Assembly (NCBI RefSeq): GCF_016917755.1
Contig: NZ_CP070326.1
Span: forward strand, 1,612,001-1,676,000
DNA from: Streptomyces noursei
GTDB taxonomy: Bacteria; Actinomycetota; Actinomycetes; Streptomycetales; Streptomycetaceae
DNA: 64,000 bases
Reading direction: 5' to 3'
Positions 42,484 through 51,375 of this stretch are shown here, piece after piece (positions within the stretch are counted from its first letter, which is position 1; every line of letters starts with the position of its first letter). The position numbers and the translations under genes are program-made. Below the pieces are notes generated by a model. The model searched no databases. It was not told the origin of the DNA and saw only the letters and a list, made by a program, of their open reading frames with translations.

Positions 42484-42936
42484 ATGGATCACTTCGAGCA
42501 GGAGCTGGCGCGGGTGATGCGCGACAGCCAGGAGGACACGCTCTATGAGGACCGGCACCGAGACCGACTGCACGCCGGCGTTCGCGCACGCCGGCGGGCC
42601 CGAGCGGCCTGGACGGCCACCGGATCCGTGCTGACCGTTGCCGGGCTCGGAGTCGGACTGATGGTCCTGCCAAGCGCCTTCGCGCAGGACGACCCCACCG
42701 GCCCTCAGCGCCGCCCCGGCACCCCCGCGGAGTCGGTCCCGACGCCGTCGGCGCCCCGCCCCGTGCCCACTGCCCCACAGGCGCCGATGCCGACCTGCAC
42801 GTCAACCACCCGGTCGGTGCCGACGCCGTATCGCCCCTCGCCCTCCGAGCCCCCGATGCCCACCCGTACATCACCCCCCAAGCCGGTTCCGACGCCGACC
42901 TGCGCCTCAACCACCGGTCCACTGCCGATGCCGTAA
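42484..42936 (+). CDS. Repeat-tailed membrane protein, probable anti-sigma partner
   Basis: 150 residues from ATG 42484 (GGAGGGAGCT upstream). The N-terminal 50 residues are charged and helical (MDHFEQELARVMRDSQEDTL; HAGVRARRRARA), then comes one membrane helix (VLTVAGLGVGLMVLPSAFA). The outside part is a degenerate Pro/Thr/Ser repeat, e.g. PRPVPTAPQAPMPTCTST. Size, position and a cytoplasmic N-terminus fit the membrane proteins paired with SigE-type sigma factors. The repeat DNA continues past the TAA to about 43000, so the reading frame may have been longer before a mutation. Confidence 0.65.
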   Translation: MDHFEQELARVMRDSQEDTLYEDRHRDRLHAGVRARRRARAAWTATGSVLTVAGLGVGLMVLPSAFAQDDPTGPQRRPGTPAESVPTPSAPRPVPTAPQAPMPTCTSTTRSVPTPYRPSPSEPPMPTRTSPPKPVPTPTCASTTGPLPMP

Positions 42937-43243
42937 CCCGTCCCTCAACCTGCGAACCGGTTCCGACGCCGGCCCGAACCTCGACCGTCAGGTAGCGCCC
43001 TGGCCGCGTTCAAGCGGTCCCGATGAGTGTGTCCGCAAGCCCAGCGTCCGCACACCTGGCGTGAGGGAGACGGCGACTTCGCTTGCGCGCGCACCGCACC
43101 CCGGGCAACCAAGTCGGCCACCGAGCCCTGCCTCGGAACCCGCCGCGCGGGCGAGCTCCGCGCGGTACAGCCGCTACGTATTCGTCGATCCTCAAGACCG
43201 TCGCCTCCCGGCCCTAAGCGTGGCGGGAGGCGCAGGAGGCACC

Positions 43244-44632
43244 GTGCTCACCGCGTTCGCCCGAGCGTTCAAGACGCCCGACCTGCGCAAGAAGCTGCTG
43301 TTCACCTTGGGCATCAAGGTGCTCTACCGGATCGGAGTGCACATCCCGGTCCCAGGGGTGAACTACGCGAACGTCGAGTTCTGCATGGCTCGGACCCACG
43401 CCAACAGCGGGTTGTTCGGCCTGGTGAACATGTTCAGCGGTGGAGCGCTGCTGCAGATCACGATCTTCGCGCTGGGGATCATGCCGTACATCACGGCGAG
43501 CATCATCCTCCAGCTGCTGACCGTGGTGATCCCGCGGCTGGAGACCCTCAAGAAGGAGGGACAGTCCGGCCAGGCGAAGATCACCCAGTACACCCGCTAT
43601 CTGACCGTGGCGCTCGCCGCCCTGGAGGGCACCGCCCTGGTGACCGCCGCCCGCGCCGGTTCGCTCTTCCAGGGCTGCCCGCGCCAGATCGTGCCCAACG
43701 ACTCGGTCTTCACCACCATCACGATGGTCATCACCATGACCGCCGGCACCTGCCTGGCCATGTGGCTCGGTGAGCTGGTCACCGACCGCGGCATCGGCAA
43801 CGGCATGTCGATCCTGATGTTCATCTCGATCGCCGCCCGCTTCCCGAGCGCACTGTGGCAGATCAAGCTCACCGGCAAACTCGCCGACGGCTGGATCGCG
43901 TTCTTCGCGGTGATCCTGGTGAGCCTGGCAATGGTCGCCCTGGTGGTCTTCGTCGAACAGGCCCAGCGGCGCATCCCGGTGCAGTACGCGAAGCGCATGA
44001 TCGGGCGCCGTTCCTACGGCGGTACGTCCACCTACATCCCGCTCAAGGTGAACCAGGCAGGTGTGATTCCCGTCATCTTCGCGTCGTCGCTGCTCTCCGT
44101 CCCGGCGCTCATCACTCAGTTCAGCGGGTCGAAGGCGGCCTGGGCGAGGTGGATCGCCACCAACTTCGCCAAGGGAGACCACCCCGTTTACCTCGCCGCG
44201 TACGTCCTGCTCATCGTGTTCTTCGCCTTCTTCTACGTGGCCATCAGCTTCAACCCCGAAGAAGTCACCGACAACATGAAGAAGCACGGTGGCTTCATCC
44301 CGGGCATCCGGGCTGGCCGCCCGACGGCCGAGTACCTCAGCTACGTGCTCAACCGGATCACGTGGCCGGGCTCGCTGTACCTGGGGCTGATCGCACTCGT
44401 ACCCACAATGGAGTTGGTGCTGTTCAACGCGAACCAGAACTTCCCGTTCGGCGGGACGAGCATCCTCATCATCGTGAGTGTGGGCCTGGAGACCGTGAAA
44501 CAGATCGAAAGCCAACTTCAGCAGCGCAACTACGGAGGGTTCCTCCGCCGACGCGAATCGTCCTCGTCGGACCTCCGGAGACCGGCAAGGGTACCCAGGC
44601 CGCGTACCTTGCCAAGGACCTGGCGATCCTAG
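43244..44632 (+). CDS. secY: Second SecY translocase channel subunit
   Basis: 462 residues from GTG 43244 (CAGGAGGC ribosome site). Ten membrane helices are expected, with SecY hallmarks: RKKLLFTLGIKVLYRIGVHI and PVPGV in the plug region, GIMPYITASIILQLLTVVIP, ISFNPEEVTDNMKKHGGFIP, and the C-terminal QIESQLQQRNYGGFLR. It forms the protein-conducting channel with SecE/G. The ribosomal protein genes normally preceding secY are absent, so this is a second copy. The usual stop after GFLR is missing; translation runs about 25 codons into the old adk gene (RRESSSSDLRRP...), giving a novel tail. Confidence 0.92.
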   Translation: MLTAFARAFKTPDLRKKLLFTLGIKVLYRIGVHIPVPGVNYANVEFCMARTHANSGLFGLVNMFSGGALLQITIFALGIMPYITASIILQLLTVVIPRLETLKKEGQSGQAKITQYTRYLTVALAALEGTALVTAARAGSLFQGCPRQIVPNDSVFTTITMVITMTAGTCLAMWLGELVTDRGIGNGMSILMFISIAARFPSALWQIKLTGKLADGWIAFFAVILVSLAMVALVVFVEQAQRRIPVQYAKRMIGRRSYGGTSTYIPLKVNQAGVIPVIFASSLLSVPALITQFSGSKAAWARWIATNFAKGDHPVYLAAYVLLIVFFAFFYVAISFNPEEVTDNMKKHGGFIPGIRAGRPTAEYLSYVLNRITWPGSLYLGLIALVPTMELVLFNANQNFPFGGTSILIIVSVGLETVKQIESQLQQRNYGGFLRRRESSSSDLRRPARVPRPRTLPRTWRS

Positions 44633-44640
44633 AGATTCAT
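44551..44640 (+). pseudogene. adk: Truncated adenylate kinase start fused after secY
   Basis: In another frame the end of secY encodes TRIVLVGPPETGKGTQAAYL followed by AKDLAI, the P-loop start of adenylate kinase (normally MRIVLVGPPGAGKGTQA). The start codon reads ACG instead of ATG and the homology stops after about 27 codons at a frame change to LEIHPRP. In Streptomyces secY is normally followed by adk, so this is the broken edge of a duplicated secY-adk segment. 44641-44833 shows nothing else. Confidence 0.85.
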
Positions 44641-44833
44641 CCCCGCCCTGACGAAGGTGCACATCCGCCTGCCCGCCGGCCGTCCCCGCACCCGGCCCAC
44701 TGCCGTGGCCGGAGCAATCCGCGTCCCACGGACAGTGGTGTGCGCGGGCGGCAGAGATCCGGCGCCGGCGCTCGCGCCTCGGTAGCCCTGACAAGCCACA
44801 ATCGCCAGCACCGACAGGTCTGCCGATGCCCGC

Positions 44834-46177
44834 TCAGAACAGTGCCAGACCCTCGCCGCTGGTGTCTGCGATGACTGGCCGGGACTGGGCAGGGAGGCCG
44901 TCCAAGCGATCAGGACCGGCCGCGGCGGCCACGGCAGGGACCGTCTCGGCCAACCAGGCACGAAATCGCTCGGCGGCCTCGCGGTAGGGGACCCGCGCCA
45001 GGACACGGTGCTCGCCGGAGGGGCAGAAGTCGACGGCGACAGTGAACAGACAGGAACGGGAAGCCTGCCAACTGCCCGTCCAGGACACGCGCAGGACACC
45101 GCAGGGCTTGCGCCCGCCGGGTGCGCGGTGGGTGGGGCGCAGCGAGCGGCAGGCTATGTGGGCGGTCCATGCGGCGAGGTGTGGCAGGGGCAGGGTGGTG
45201 CGTGTGCGGCAGCCGGGGCAGCGGTGCCAGTGGCGGAGCCAGTCGTCTGTGTCGGTGTGGAAGAGGCGCCTGTAGCGGTTCGCCACGCGGATGTCGTTGC
45301 TGTACAGGTGGTCGGGGCGTTCTTGGGTGTTGCAGGACTGGCAGACGGGGGCGCGGACGTAGCCGTGTTCGTGGCAGTGATCGAGGACGGCGGCGGGCGC
45401 TGCGCGGCAGACGGCACACGCCCACCTGGCCACCGTGCGGGAGGTACCGGGCTTCCTGCTGAGCACCGAGTACAGCTGGCCTTCCAACTCCCCGTCGTAC
45501 GGGCGCAGTGCGGCGGTGGGGACGTTTGGGCTCGTCGTCTGCGGACCGTCGGCGGCTCGGGCCTGCCGGGGGCGGGAAGGCGGCTCGGCGTCGGCTGCTC
45601 TTGCCTGGTGGGTTCGCGCGGCTTGCACCCACTGCGTTTCGGCGTGCTCGGCCGCATCGAGCAGCCTGACCACGGCGCGCGGCAGCCACCACGTCCGCTG
45701 CGTCCCGTCGCGGGTCTGCTCCACGAGCATCTGTCGCCAGTCGATCCCCGCCAGATGGTGAGGCCGGCTGACTTCACGTTGCGCTGCCCGCTCGGGGCCG
45801 CCCAGCTCCCGCAGTTCCCGCGTGATGCGCTGGCGCCAACGCAGCGGCGCTTCCTCGTGGCACTCCTGCCTCGGCGCCCCACCAAACGGGCCGATACGGA
45901 CCAGGTCCTGCCTATCCATGCGCACCGCGTTCAGTTCCGCAGCCGCCCGACGCACCTCAGCCTCCGGAACACTCCACTGGCCACCGCTCGCCCTCACCGT
46001 CGCCACCACATGGCCGCCGAGCAGGACGTACCCCACCCGGGAATGGGCAGGAGAGCAGGTGAATGCCCCCGAAGCCGTCGGCACAGCACTGGCAGCCGTC
46101 AACTCGACCCACAAAGCGTCCGCGACGCCCAGGGCGATCAGGCCGTCCGTACGACCGGGCATGACACGCTCCGACAT
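44834..46177 (-). CDS. Endonuclease VII-like HNH protein
   Basis: 447 residues from ATG 46177. The middle part (about 265-330) carries the recombination endonuclease VII zinc/HNH signature: WACAVCRAAPAAVLDHCHEH, then GYVRAPVCQSCNTQE and HLYSNDIRVANRYRRLF, followed by another HRCPGCRTR cysteine pair. The N-terminal 200 residues (EVRRAAAELNAVRMDR; WWLPRAVVRLLDAAEHAETQ) and the C-terminal beta-rich region are of unknown family. EndoVII relatives resolve branched DNA and occur in phages and many Streptomyces. The gene has no obvious operon partner. Confidence 0.8.
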   Translation of the reverse strand: MSERVMPGRTDGLIALGVADALWVELTAASAVPTASGAFTCSPAHSRVGYVLLGGHVVATVRASGGQWSVPEAEVRRAAAELNAVRMDRQDLVRIGPFGGAPRQECHEEAPLRWRQRITRELRELGGPERAAQREVSRPHHLAGIDWRQMLVEQTRDGTQRTWWLPRAVVRLLDAAEHAETQWVQAARTHQARAADAEPPSRPRQARAADGPQTTSPNVPTAALRPYDGELEGQLYSVLSRKPGTSRTVARWACAVCRAAPAAVLDHCHEHGYVRAPVCQSCNTQERPDHLYSNDIRVANRYRRLFHTDTDDWLRHWHRCPGCRTRTTLPLPHLAAWTAHIACRSLRPTHRAPGGRKPCGVLRVSWTGSWQASRSCLFTVAVDFCPSGEHRVLARVPYREAAERFRAWLAETVPAVAAAAGPDRLDGLPAQSRPVIADTSGEGLALF

Positions 46178-46487
46178 ACCGACAGGCTAACGGCCCACAA
46201 CGCGGCAACGGGCCTCCAGGCGCCTCGGTCAGCCAGGGCCGCGAGGGGTGATGATGTCGCAGCCTTCAGTGCTGCTGGCGGTGGCCAGCATGATTCCTTC
46301 CGGAGACAGCGCTGGCGGCCTGCGCCGGAACGTGGAGCGGCTTCGCTCCCGGGCGGGTGGAGCTCTGCCATATGAACAGATGCCACAACGTGCCGGTTTC
46401 CGACATTTGTTGAGTTTGAGGAGCAGGGGGGAGGAGGTTGTCGTGGCCCGCGCGGCGGCCGGCGCTTGGGGGCGAAATCCGTTCCGA
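46178..46487. other. 310-base gap
   Basis: No gene, repeat or RNA recognised. It should hold the promoter of the EndoVII-like gene. Confidence 0.4.
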
Positions 46488-46865
46488 CTACTCCGACTGT
46501 TCCTTTTCGGCCAGTTCCTCTGGCGTGCCAACGAAGGCTCGACCGCAGCCCGGCGGGAGTCGTTCGACCACCATCGCGATGGCAGCCTCCGCGGTCGGGG
46601 CGGGGCCGACGCTCTGGGACCGTGAGGGCCCGCTGACGAGGAATCCGCCGCCCATCATCGGGGCGATGAACGGGACGTCCCAGGTCCAACGCAGTTCCGT
46701 GCACCGGCTGAAGTGCAGCTCGCCCATGCCGACCCAGGGGAACAGTTGCCGTAGTCGGGGCTCTGCGTAGGCGGCACGTAGCAACCGGCCGTCCACACGA
46801 TGGGCAGTGAGCAGCTTCTGCCACGCGGCTTCGATGATGTCTTCCTCGGGTACGCCCTCCGTCAT
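46488..46865 (-). CDS. DUF6193-family protein
   Basis: 125 residues from ATG 46865. The pattern IIEAAWQKLLTAHRVDGRLL, RAAYAEPRLRQLFPWVGMGE and LHFSRCTELRWTWDVPFIAP, followed by SVGPAPTAEAAIAMVVERLP and GCGRAFVGTPEELAE, matches actinobacterial DUF6193 proteins, annotated only by occasional proximity to natural-product genes. It appears complete and cytoplasmic. The preceding gene on the same strand appears broken, so it may once have been in an operon. Confidence 0.7.
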   Translation of the reverse strand: MTEGVPEEDIIEAAWQKLLTAHRVDGRLLRAAYAEPRLRQLFPWVGMGELHFSRCTELRWTWDVPFIAPMMGGGFLVSGPSRSQSVGPAPTAEAAIAMVVERLPPGCGRAFVGTPEELAEKEQSE

Positions 46866-46899
46866 GTCTCGCATTCTGCTCGACACCGAAAGGTTTCGG

Positions 46900-47314
46900 C
46901 CAGCTCGCGGTGATAACTCTTGGCCCAGCTCAAGGTCGTCCCCTGACTCCGCTGCCCACGCTGGAACAGGATTAGCGCCCCCGCTCGGCCCACTCTCCCC
47001 AGCTGAGCGCCCGATTCGTGCGGGAAGCGATGCCCGCCTTCGCCGTCGCATCCAGCGTCTCCGCCAGCTCCTCGAAACTGCCCGGCCGAACGTCCAGCCA
47101 GGAGACTCAACACCTCCTCGCCGGTCCGGACCGCGAGCAACACCTCGCATCGCCACTGCGGTGACACTTCCGGTCGATGACCGAGCCAGTGCTCCATCGC
47201 CGCCGCTCCGCCGCCGGCGCCGGTGAGCAGGTCGGGGATGAGACTTCCGGTGGTCCTGCCGCCGAGGTGGAGGGAGATGTCGACGCTATCTTCTCCGCGC
47301 CCTGACCGAGACAC
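46900..47314 (-). pseudogene. Frameshifted hypothetical gene
   Basis: One minus-strand frame encodes LTGAGGGAAAMEHWLGHRPE then QWRCEVLLAVRTGEEVLSLL. Near 47095 sensible coding continues in another frame as LDVRPGSFEELAETLDATAK and ASRTNRALSWGEWAERG. The two parts join naturally if a few extra bases are removed, so this is probably one broken gene. I do not recognise the family. Confidence 0.35.
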
Positions 47315-47406
47315 GTCCCGCCGTCTCGATGAACTCGGTCTGGAAGCCGTCGGGCAACGCCTTGAGCCGGATCAGTCGGTGATCGATTGCCGGCACCCAT
47401 CCGCGT

Positions 47407-48579
47407 TCACCGATGAGCGGCCAGCACTGCCGCGAGGCCCTCTTGTAGATCTTTGACGAAATACTCGGGAACCTCCAGCGACGGGAAATGTCCCCCGTTT
47501 TCAGGCGACCTCCATCGGACGATCTGTCGGTACCGCTCCCGTGCCCAGGCGCGCGGATACTTCTCAATGTCGCGGGGGTACACAGTGATTGCTGACGGGA
47601 CGTCGACCCGCAGGTCGGGATCGAGCGAGTTGTGACTTTCGTAGTAAATGCGGGCCGACGACGCTCCGGTCCGCATCAGCCAATACAGGGTGACGTTGTC
47701 AAGAACGCGGTCTCTGGAAATCGTCTCGAACGGGCTGTCTTCGGTGTCCGACCACTCGGCGAACTTGTCGAGTATCCAGGCGAGAAGCCCGACCGGTGAG
47801 TCGACGAGCGAGTAGCCGATGGTCTGCGGTCGGGTCGCCTGCTGCTTCGCGTACGCCGCGCGGTGGCGCCAGAAATCGCGGGTTTCCTCGGTCCATTTGC
47901 GCTCGACCGCCGTCAGCCCGTCCGTCGTCAACCCGGGCGGCCCCTCCGCGAACGTCGTGTGGATGCCGAGAACGTGCGCCGGGAACCTGCCGCCGAGAAC
48001 CGTGGTGATATTGCCTCCCCAGTCGCCGCCGTGGGCTGCGAACGTGCTGTAGCCGAGCCTTCCCATCAGTTCCACCCATGCGGCCGCGATCTTTTCGGTT
48101 CCCCACCCAGTAGTGGCCGGCTTGTCGCTGTAACCGAAGCCCGGTAGCGACGGGACCACGACATGGAACGCCGGCGCGTCCGCATCTTTCGGATCCGCCA
48201 GCTCGTCCACCACATCGATGAACTCGGCAATGCTGCCTGGCCAGCCGTGCGTCAAGATCAGAGGAGTGGCATCCGCGCGCGCGGATCGGCGGTGCAGGAA
48301 GTGGATTCCCAGATCATCAATGGTTGTGCGGAACTGGCCGATCCGGTTGAGGCGTTCTTCGAACGTCCGCCAGTTGTATTCGGTGCGCCAGTAGTTCACG
48401 ACATCGACGAGGTCGGCGAGAGGGACGCCCTGTTCCCATCGGCGAGGGTCGGGCGCGGCGCGGTAGACCGTCTCGGCCTCCGGTAGCCGCGCCGCGGCGA
48501 GTCGCGCGCGCAGATCGTCGAGGTCGGCGTCAGTCGCGTGGGCTTCACATGCTTGCACGTCGCGGGTGGGACGGGGCAT
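47407..48579 (-). CDS. Epoxide hydrolase (EPHX1-type alpha/beta-hydrolase)
   Basis: 390 residues from ATG 48579, with AGGAGGT seven bases upstream. An N-terminal EHN domain (DLDDLRARLAAARLPEAETV; WRTFEERLNRIGQF) is followed by the alpha/beta-hydrolase core: oxyanion LILTHGWPGS, nucleophile Asp186 in HGGDWGGN, and His364 in PENGGHFPSLEVP. The family hydrolyses epoxides to diols in the cytoplasm; true substrates in Streptomyces are mostly unknown. It is divergent from a CGNR regulator with twin operators between them. Confidence 0.92.
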   Translation of the reverse strand: MPRPTRDVQACEAHATDADLDDLRARLAAARLPEAETVYRAAPDPRRWEQGVPLADLVDVVNYWRTEYNWRTFEERLNRIGQFRTTIDDLGIHFLHRRSARADATPLILTHGWPGSIAEFIDVVDELADPKDADAPAFHVVVPSLPGFGYSDKPATTGWGTEKIAAAWVELMGRLGYSTFAAHGGDWGGNITTVLGGRFPAHVLGIHTTFAEGPPGLTTDGLTAVERKWTEETRDFWRHRAAYAKQQATRPQTIGYSLVDSPVGLLAWILDKFAEWSDTEDSPFETISRDRVLDNVTLYWLMRTGASSARIYYESHNSLDPDLRVDVPSAITVYPRDIEKYPRAWARERYRQIVRWRSPENGGHFPSLEVPEYFVKDLQEGLAAVLAAHR

Positions 48580-48600
48580 GAGACCTCCTGGCCATCGCAG

Positions 48601-48660
48601 AACCGGCTAAGACGGTTCTAGCAGTCGTCCGCGTCACGCCGCAACCGGCTAAGGTGGTTC
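48601..48660. promoter_or_regulatory. Two copies of an 18-bp operator AACCGGCTAAG[A/G][C/T]GGTTC
   Basis: AACCGGCTAAGACGGTTC (48601-48618) and AACCGGCTAAGGTGGTTC (48643-48660) are the same box with two changes. Each is partly palindromic (AACC...GGTT). They are spaced exactly 42 bases apart, four helical turns, in the gap between the divergent epoxide hydrolase and CGNR genes. The second ends one base before the CGNR gene's ATG; its TAAGGT could be the -10 element of a leaderless transcript. The CGNR protein is the likely binder. Confidence 0.7.
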
Positions 48661-48661
48661 C

Positions 48662-49237
48662 ATGCGTGCTGAGTTCCCTGACTTCCGCCTCGGTAAGGTG
48701 CTGGCCACCAGCTTCACGGGGACTCTGTCGGAGCGTCATGGCGACGCCGTGGAGCGCATTCCCACGCCACAACGGCTCGTCGACTGGCTGGTGGTGAACG
48801 GCCTCGCCGTGGGCTCCTGCACCGCTGCCCAACTCGACCTCGCTCGGGAACTGAGGGAGTCGATTCACGCCGTCGCGACAGCGGCCGCGATCCAGGACGC
48901 TCTCCCTGCGTCGGCCGTCCAAGTCATCAATGACTGCAGCGCTCGGGGGCGGGCCGCGGCTGTCCTGACGCCCGAGGGGCAGCGGCGATGGCGGCTCAGC
49001 TCGGCTTCCCGCGTGGAAGACGCCCTCGGTGTGATCGCCGCCGACGCGATCAGTATCGTCGCAGGCGAACGCGACGGAAAACTGGCCTTGTGCGCCTCGC
49101 CGACCTGCCAAGCCGCCTTCTTCGACACCAGTCAAAGCCGCACCCGCAAATGGTGCGACATGAACACGTGCGGGAATCGCCAAAAGAAAGCGCGCTTCAA
49201 TGCCAACCAGCGCAAAAACCTCAGAGCGGTGGATTGA
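48662..49237 (+). CDS. CGNR zinc-finger (ABATE-domain) regulator
   Basis: 191 residues from ATG 48662. The N-terminal ABATE domain (LATSFTGTLSERHGDAVERI; RLVDWLVVNGLAVGSCTAAQ) is a stress-sensing or ligand-binding module. The C-terminal CGNR zinc finger reads CASPTCQAAFFDTSQSRTRK followed by WCDMNTCGNRQKKARF, with four zinc-binding cysteines. Members are transcription regulators. Divergence and shared operators suggest it controls the epoxide hydrolase gene and itself. No ribosome site lies before the ATG, fitting leaderless translation. Confidence 0.88.
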   Translation: MRAEFPDFRLGKVLATSFTGTLSERHGDAVERIPTPQRLVDWLVVNGLAVGSCTAAQLDLARELRESIHAVATAAAIQDALPASAVQVINDCSARGRAAAVLTPEGQRRWRLSSASRVEDALGVIAADAISIVAGERDGKLALCASPTCQAAFFDTSQSRTRKWCDMNTCGNRQKKARFNANQRKNLRAVD

Positions 49238-49249
49238 TCGTTGGTAGGA

Positions 49250-49510
49250 CTCCGTTAGGTCTTCCTGTTCTGGGAGCCGGCCTGGCGGAAAGCGCGCACC
49301 TGCGACTCCTGCCACGCCACGATGCCCGCGTTGTGGGGCAGGACGAACGACACGGCCCCACCCGAGATGTCGGCTCGCAGCTCTCCGCCTCCCTGTGGCC
49401 GCGTACGCGGGCATGGATATCACGCCACTTGATGTCCGCATAGTTGTACAGCTTGGCGGTGACGGATGCGCCCTCGCCCGCCGCGGCGATCTCGTCGCGG
49501 CGGGCTGTCA
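49250..49510 (-). pseudogene. Unidentified frameshifted gene remnant
   Basis: The minus strand encodes RDEIAAAGEGASVTAKLYNY followed by ADIKWRDIHARVRGHREAE, and in the next frame ELRADISGGAVSFVLPHNAG then IVAWQESQVRAFRQAGSQNR and a stop. Both parts look like real protein, so this is probably the broken C-terminal end of one gene. I cannot name it. The remaining DNA up to 49814 shows nothing clear. Confidence 0.35.
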
Positions 49511-49814
49511 GGAGCGCTGAGGCTGGTCAGTCGGACGTGCAGAACACCGCTGAAGCCGGTGTGCACGGCAAGCCGGGACCGCTTTGTGTCAGGGTCCGCC
49601 AAGACGGGGCGCACGTCGAAGAGAGCGGCGTCATCGCCGGCGCTGACCGGATCGTCAGGCGCGTCCGCCTCGCCGACCTCGGTGGGCGTCACGCGAGCGG
49701 AATGGCGCCGACCCCGGCCACCGTTTTCGCGTGCGGAACCTGCCCGGAGTCCCGCAGCCGGCCACCACCCGTTCCGCTTGGAAGGGCACTTCGCGACGCG
49801 GAGGCCGGCGGCCC

Positions 49815-51164
49815 TCAGGGGTTCGGGAGGAGGTCTTGGGCGACGAGGCTGTTGTAGATCTCCTCAAGGTGGGAGGGCACGGCCCGGGCGGGGTTGTCCC
49901 CCTTGGGGACGGGGACGATGACGCCGTCCAGAGGGTTGTCGTCGCGGGGCTTGTCCAACGTCAGGACTGCTCCGAAGCCGGGGGCGGCGGCGTCCCGGGC
50001 GGTGAGTGGGGGCACGTCCCAGCGCTGTTCGATGGTCTTGAGCACGGAGGTGTGGTCCAGCGGCACGCTGTCATCGGGAACGCGGAAGACGGTCCCGGGC
50101 TCGATGCGCGGGGAGATCAGCAAGGTGGGTACCCGTACCCCGAACCGGGTGAAGTCGAAATCGGCCTCTCCGGCCTCCTGAACGGGCGGTGTCGCGCCGG
50201 CGGGCGGCGGCACATGGTCGTAGCAGCCGCCGTGCTCGTCATAGGTGACGACCAGCAGGGTCTTGGCCCAGTCCGGCCCGGTGCGCAACGCGTTGTACAC
50301 GTCGAGAATGAGCTGCTCACCCGCCGCGACATCATCGTTGGGATGTTGGCTGTTCCCGTCGTGTTTCCAGGCGGGCTCCAAGAAGGCGAACGCGGGCAGG
50401 GAGCCGTCGGCGGAGGCGTTCTTGAAGTCGATGAAGTGGCCGAAGTGCTGTGCATCGGCCTGCTGGGTGTCGGGGAAGTTGGCCATGGTCAGCGGCAGGA
50501 GGTTGTAGCCGTAGACGACCCAGTCGATCTCCTTGCCGCTGAGCCGGCCGAAGATGCTGGGCGTGTCGAACATCAGCCGGGTGTTCTTCACCTGGGCCAT
50601 GCATGCCTTGTCGCTCACCAGGCCCAGGCTGGTCCCGGCAAGGGCGAAGCCGCGGTTGGGCAAGGTCTGGGTCGGCACCGAGCAGTACCAGTGATCGCAT
50701 ACCGCGTAGCCGCGGGCCAGTCCGGACAGTACGGGCAGGGCTTCCGGGGGGAAGCAGCCCATGATGTCGCTCGCGGTGACGCCCGGGGAGTTGCCTTGCC
50801 TGGTCGGGAACATCTCCGCGAAGTCGGTGACAAAGCCTTCGTTGGTCGCGGCGGGAGCAGGCGTGTCCACCTGTTGCGTACCGAACAGTTGGTTGTTGAC
50901 GCGGTGATATTCCTCGCCGGGTATGGAGCCTGGCATGAAGTAGGCAGTGGGTTTGGTGTCGTCGATCCGAAAGACGGCGACCTTGCTGCCGTTCCCGTCC
51001 GGATTCGCCTCGGCACCGGTCAGACCTTCGAAGGGCTGGCCGGACGGGGAGCGGTTGTCCTGCTCGGTGTAGAGGAACCCGAGCATGTTGTCGAGGGAGC
51101 GGTTCTCGAGCATGAGGACCACGAGGTGGTCGATCTGGCCCAGAAGCGCGGAGTCCGACGGCAT
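49815..51164 (-). CDS. Phosphoesterase family (phospholipase C/acid phosphatase-like)
   Basis: 449 residues from ATG 51164 with a GGGAGGTG ribosome site. The N-terminus QIDHLVVLMLENRSLDNMLG is the metal-binding ENRSFD-like motif of bacterial phosphocholine-specific phospholipase C and acid phosphatase A. Further metal-site residues lie in CDHWYCSVPTQTLPNRGFAL, LLVVTYDEHGGCYDHVPPP and PLDHTSVLKTIEQRW. There is no signal peptide or Tat motif, unlike most PlcC proteins, so the enzyme may be cytoplasmic or released in another way. The substrate is unknown. Confidence 0.88.
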   Translation of the reverse strand: MPSDSALLGQIDHLVVLMLENRSLDNMLGFLYTEQDNRSPSGQPFEGLTGAEANPDGNGSKVAVFRIDDTKPTAYFMPGSIPGEEYHRVNNQLFGTQQVDTPAPAATNEGFVTDFAEMFPTRQGNSPGVTASDIMGCFPPEALPVLSGLARGYAVCDHWYCSVPTQTLPNRGFALAGTSLGLVSDKACMAQVKNTRLMFDTPSIFGRLSGKEIDWVVYGYNLLPLTMANFPDTQQADAQHFGHFIDFKNASADGSLPAFAFLEPAWKHDGNSQHPNDDVAAGEQLILDVYNALRTGPDWAKTLLVVTYDEHGGCYDHVPPPAGATPPVQEAGEADFDFTRFGVRVPTLLISPRIEPGTVFRVPDDSVPLDHTSVLKTIEQRWDVPPLTARDAAAPGFGAVLTLDKPRDDNPLDGVIVPVPKGDNPARAVPSHLEEIYNSLVAQDLLPNP

Positions 51165-51375
51165 CTGGCACCTCCCGCGGATCAGGCGGTCCGGAGGGTC
51201 CAGGCCGCGCCGACTGAAAAGGGTTCCAGTCCCACCGTAGGTCCCAGGCCCCGCCCCCTGCTCAGTGGCGTCGGTGACTCCCTGATGACCGTTGGATCCG
51301 CTCCCTGTGCGCCATGCCGGCGAATCAAGCCCGAGGGCCGGGAAGGCCGCCGGATGTCGGGGGACGGTGAGTGCC

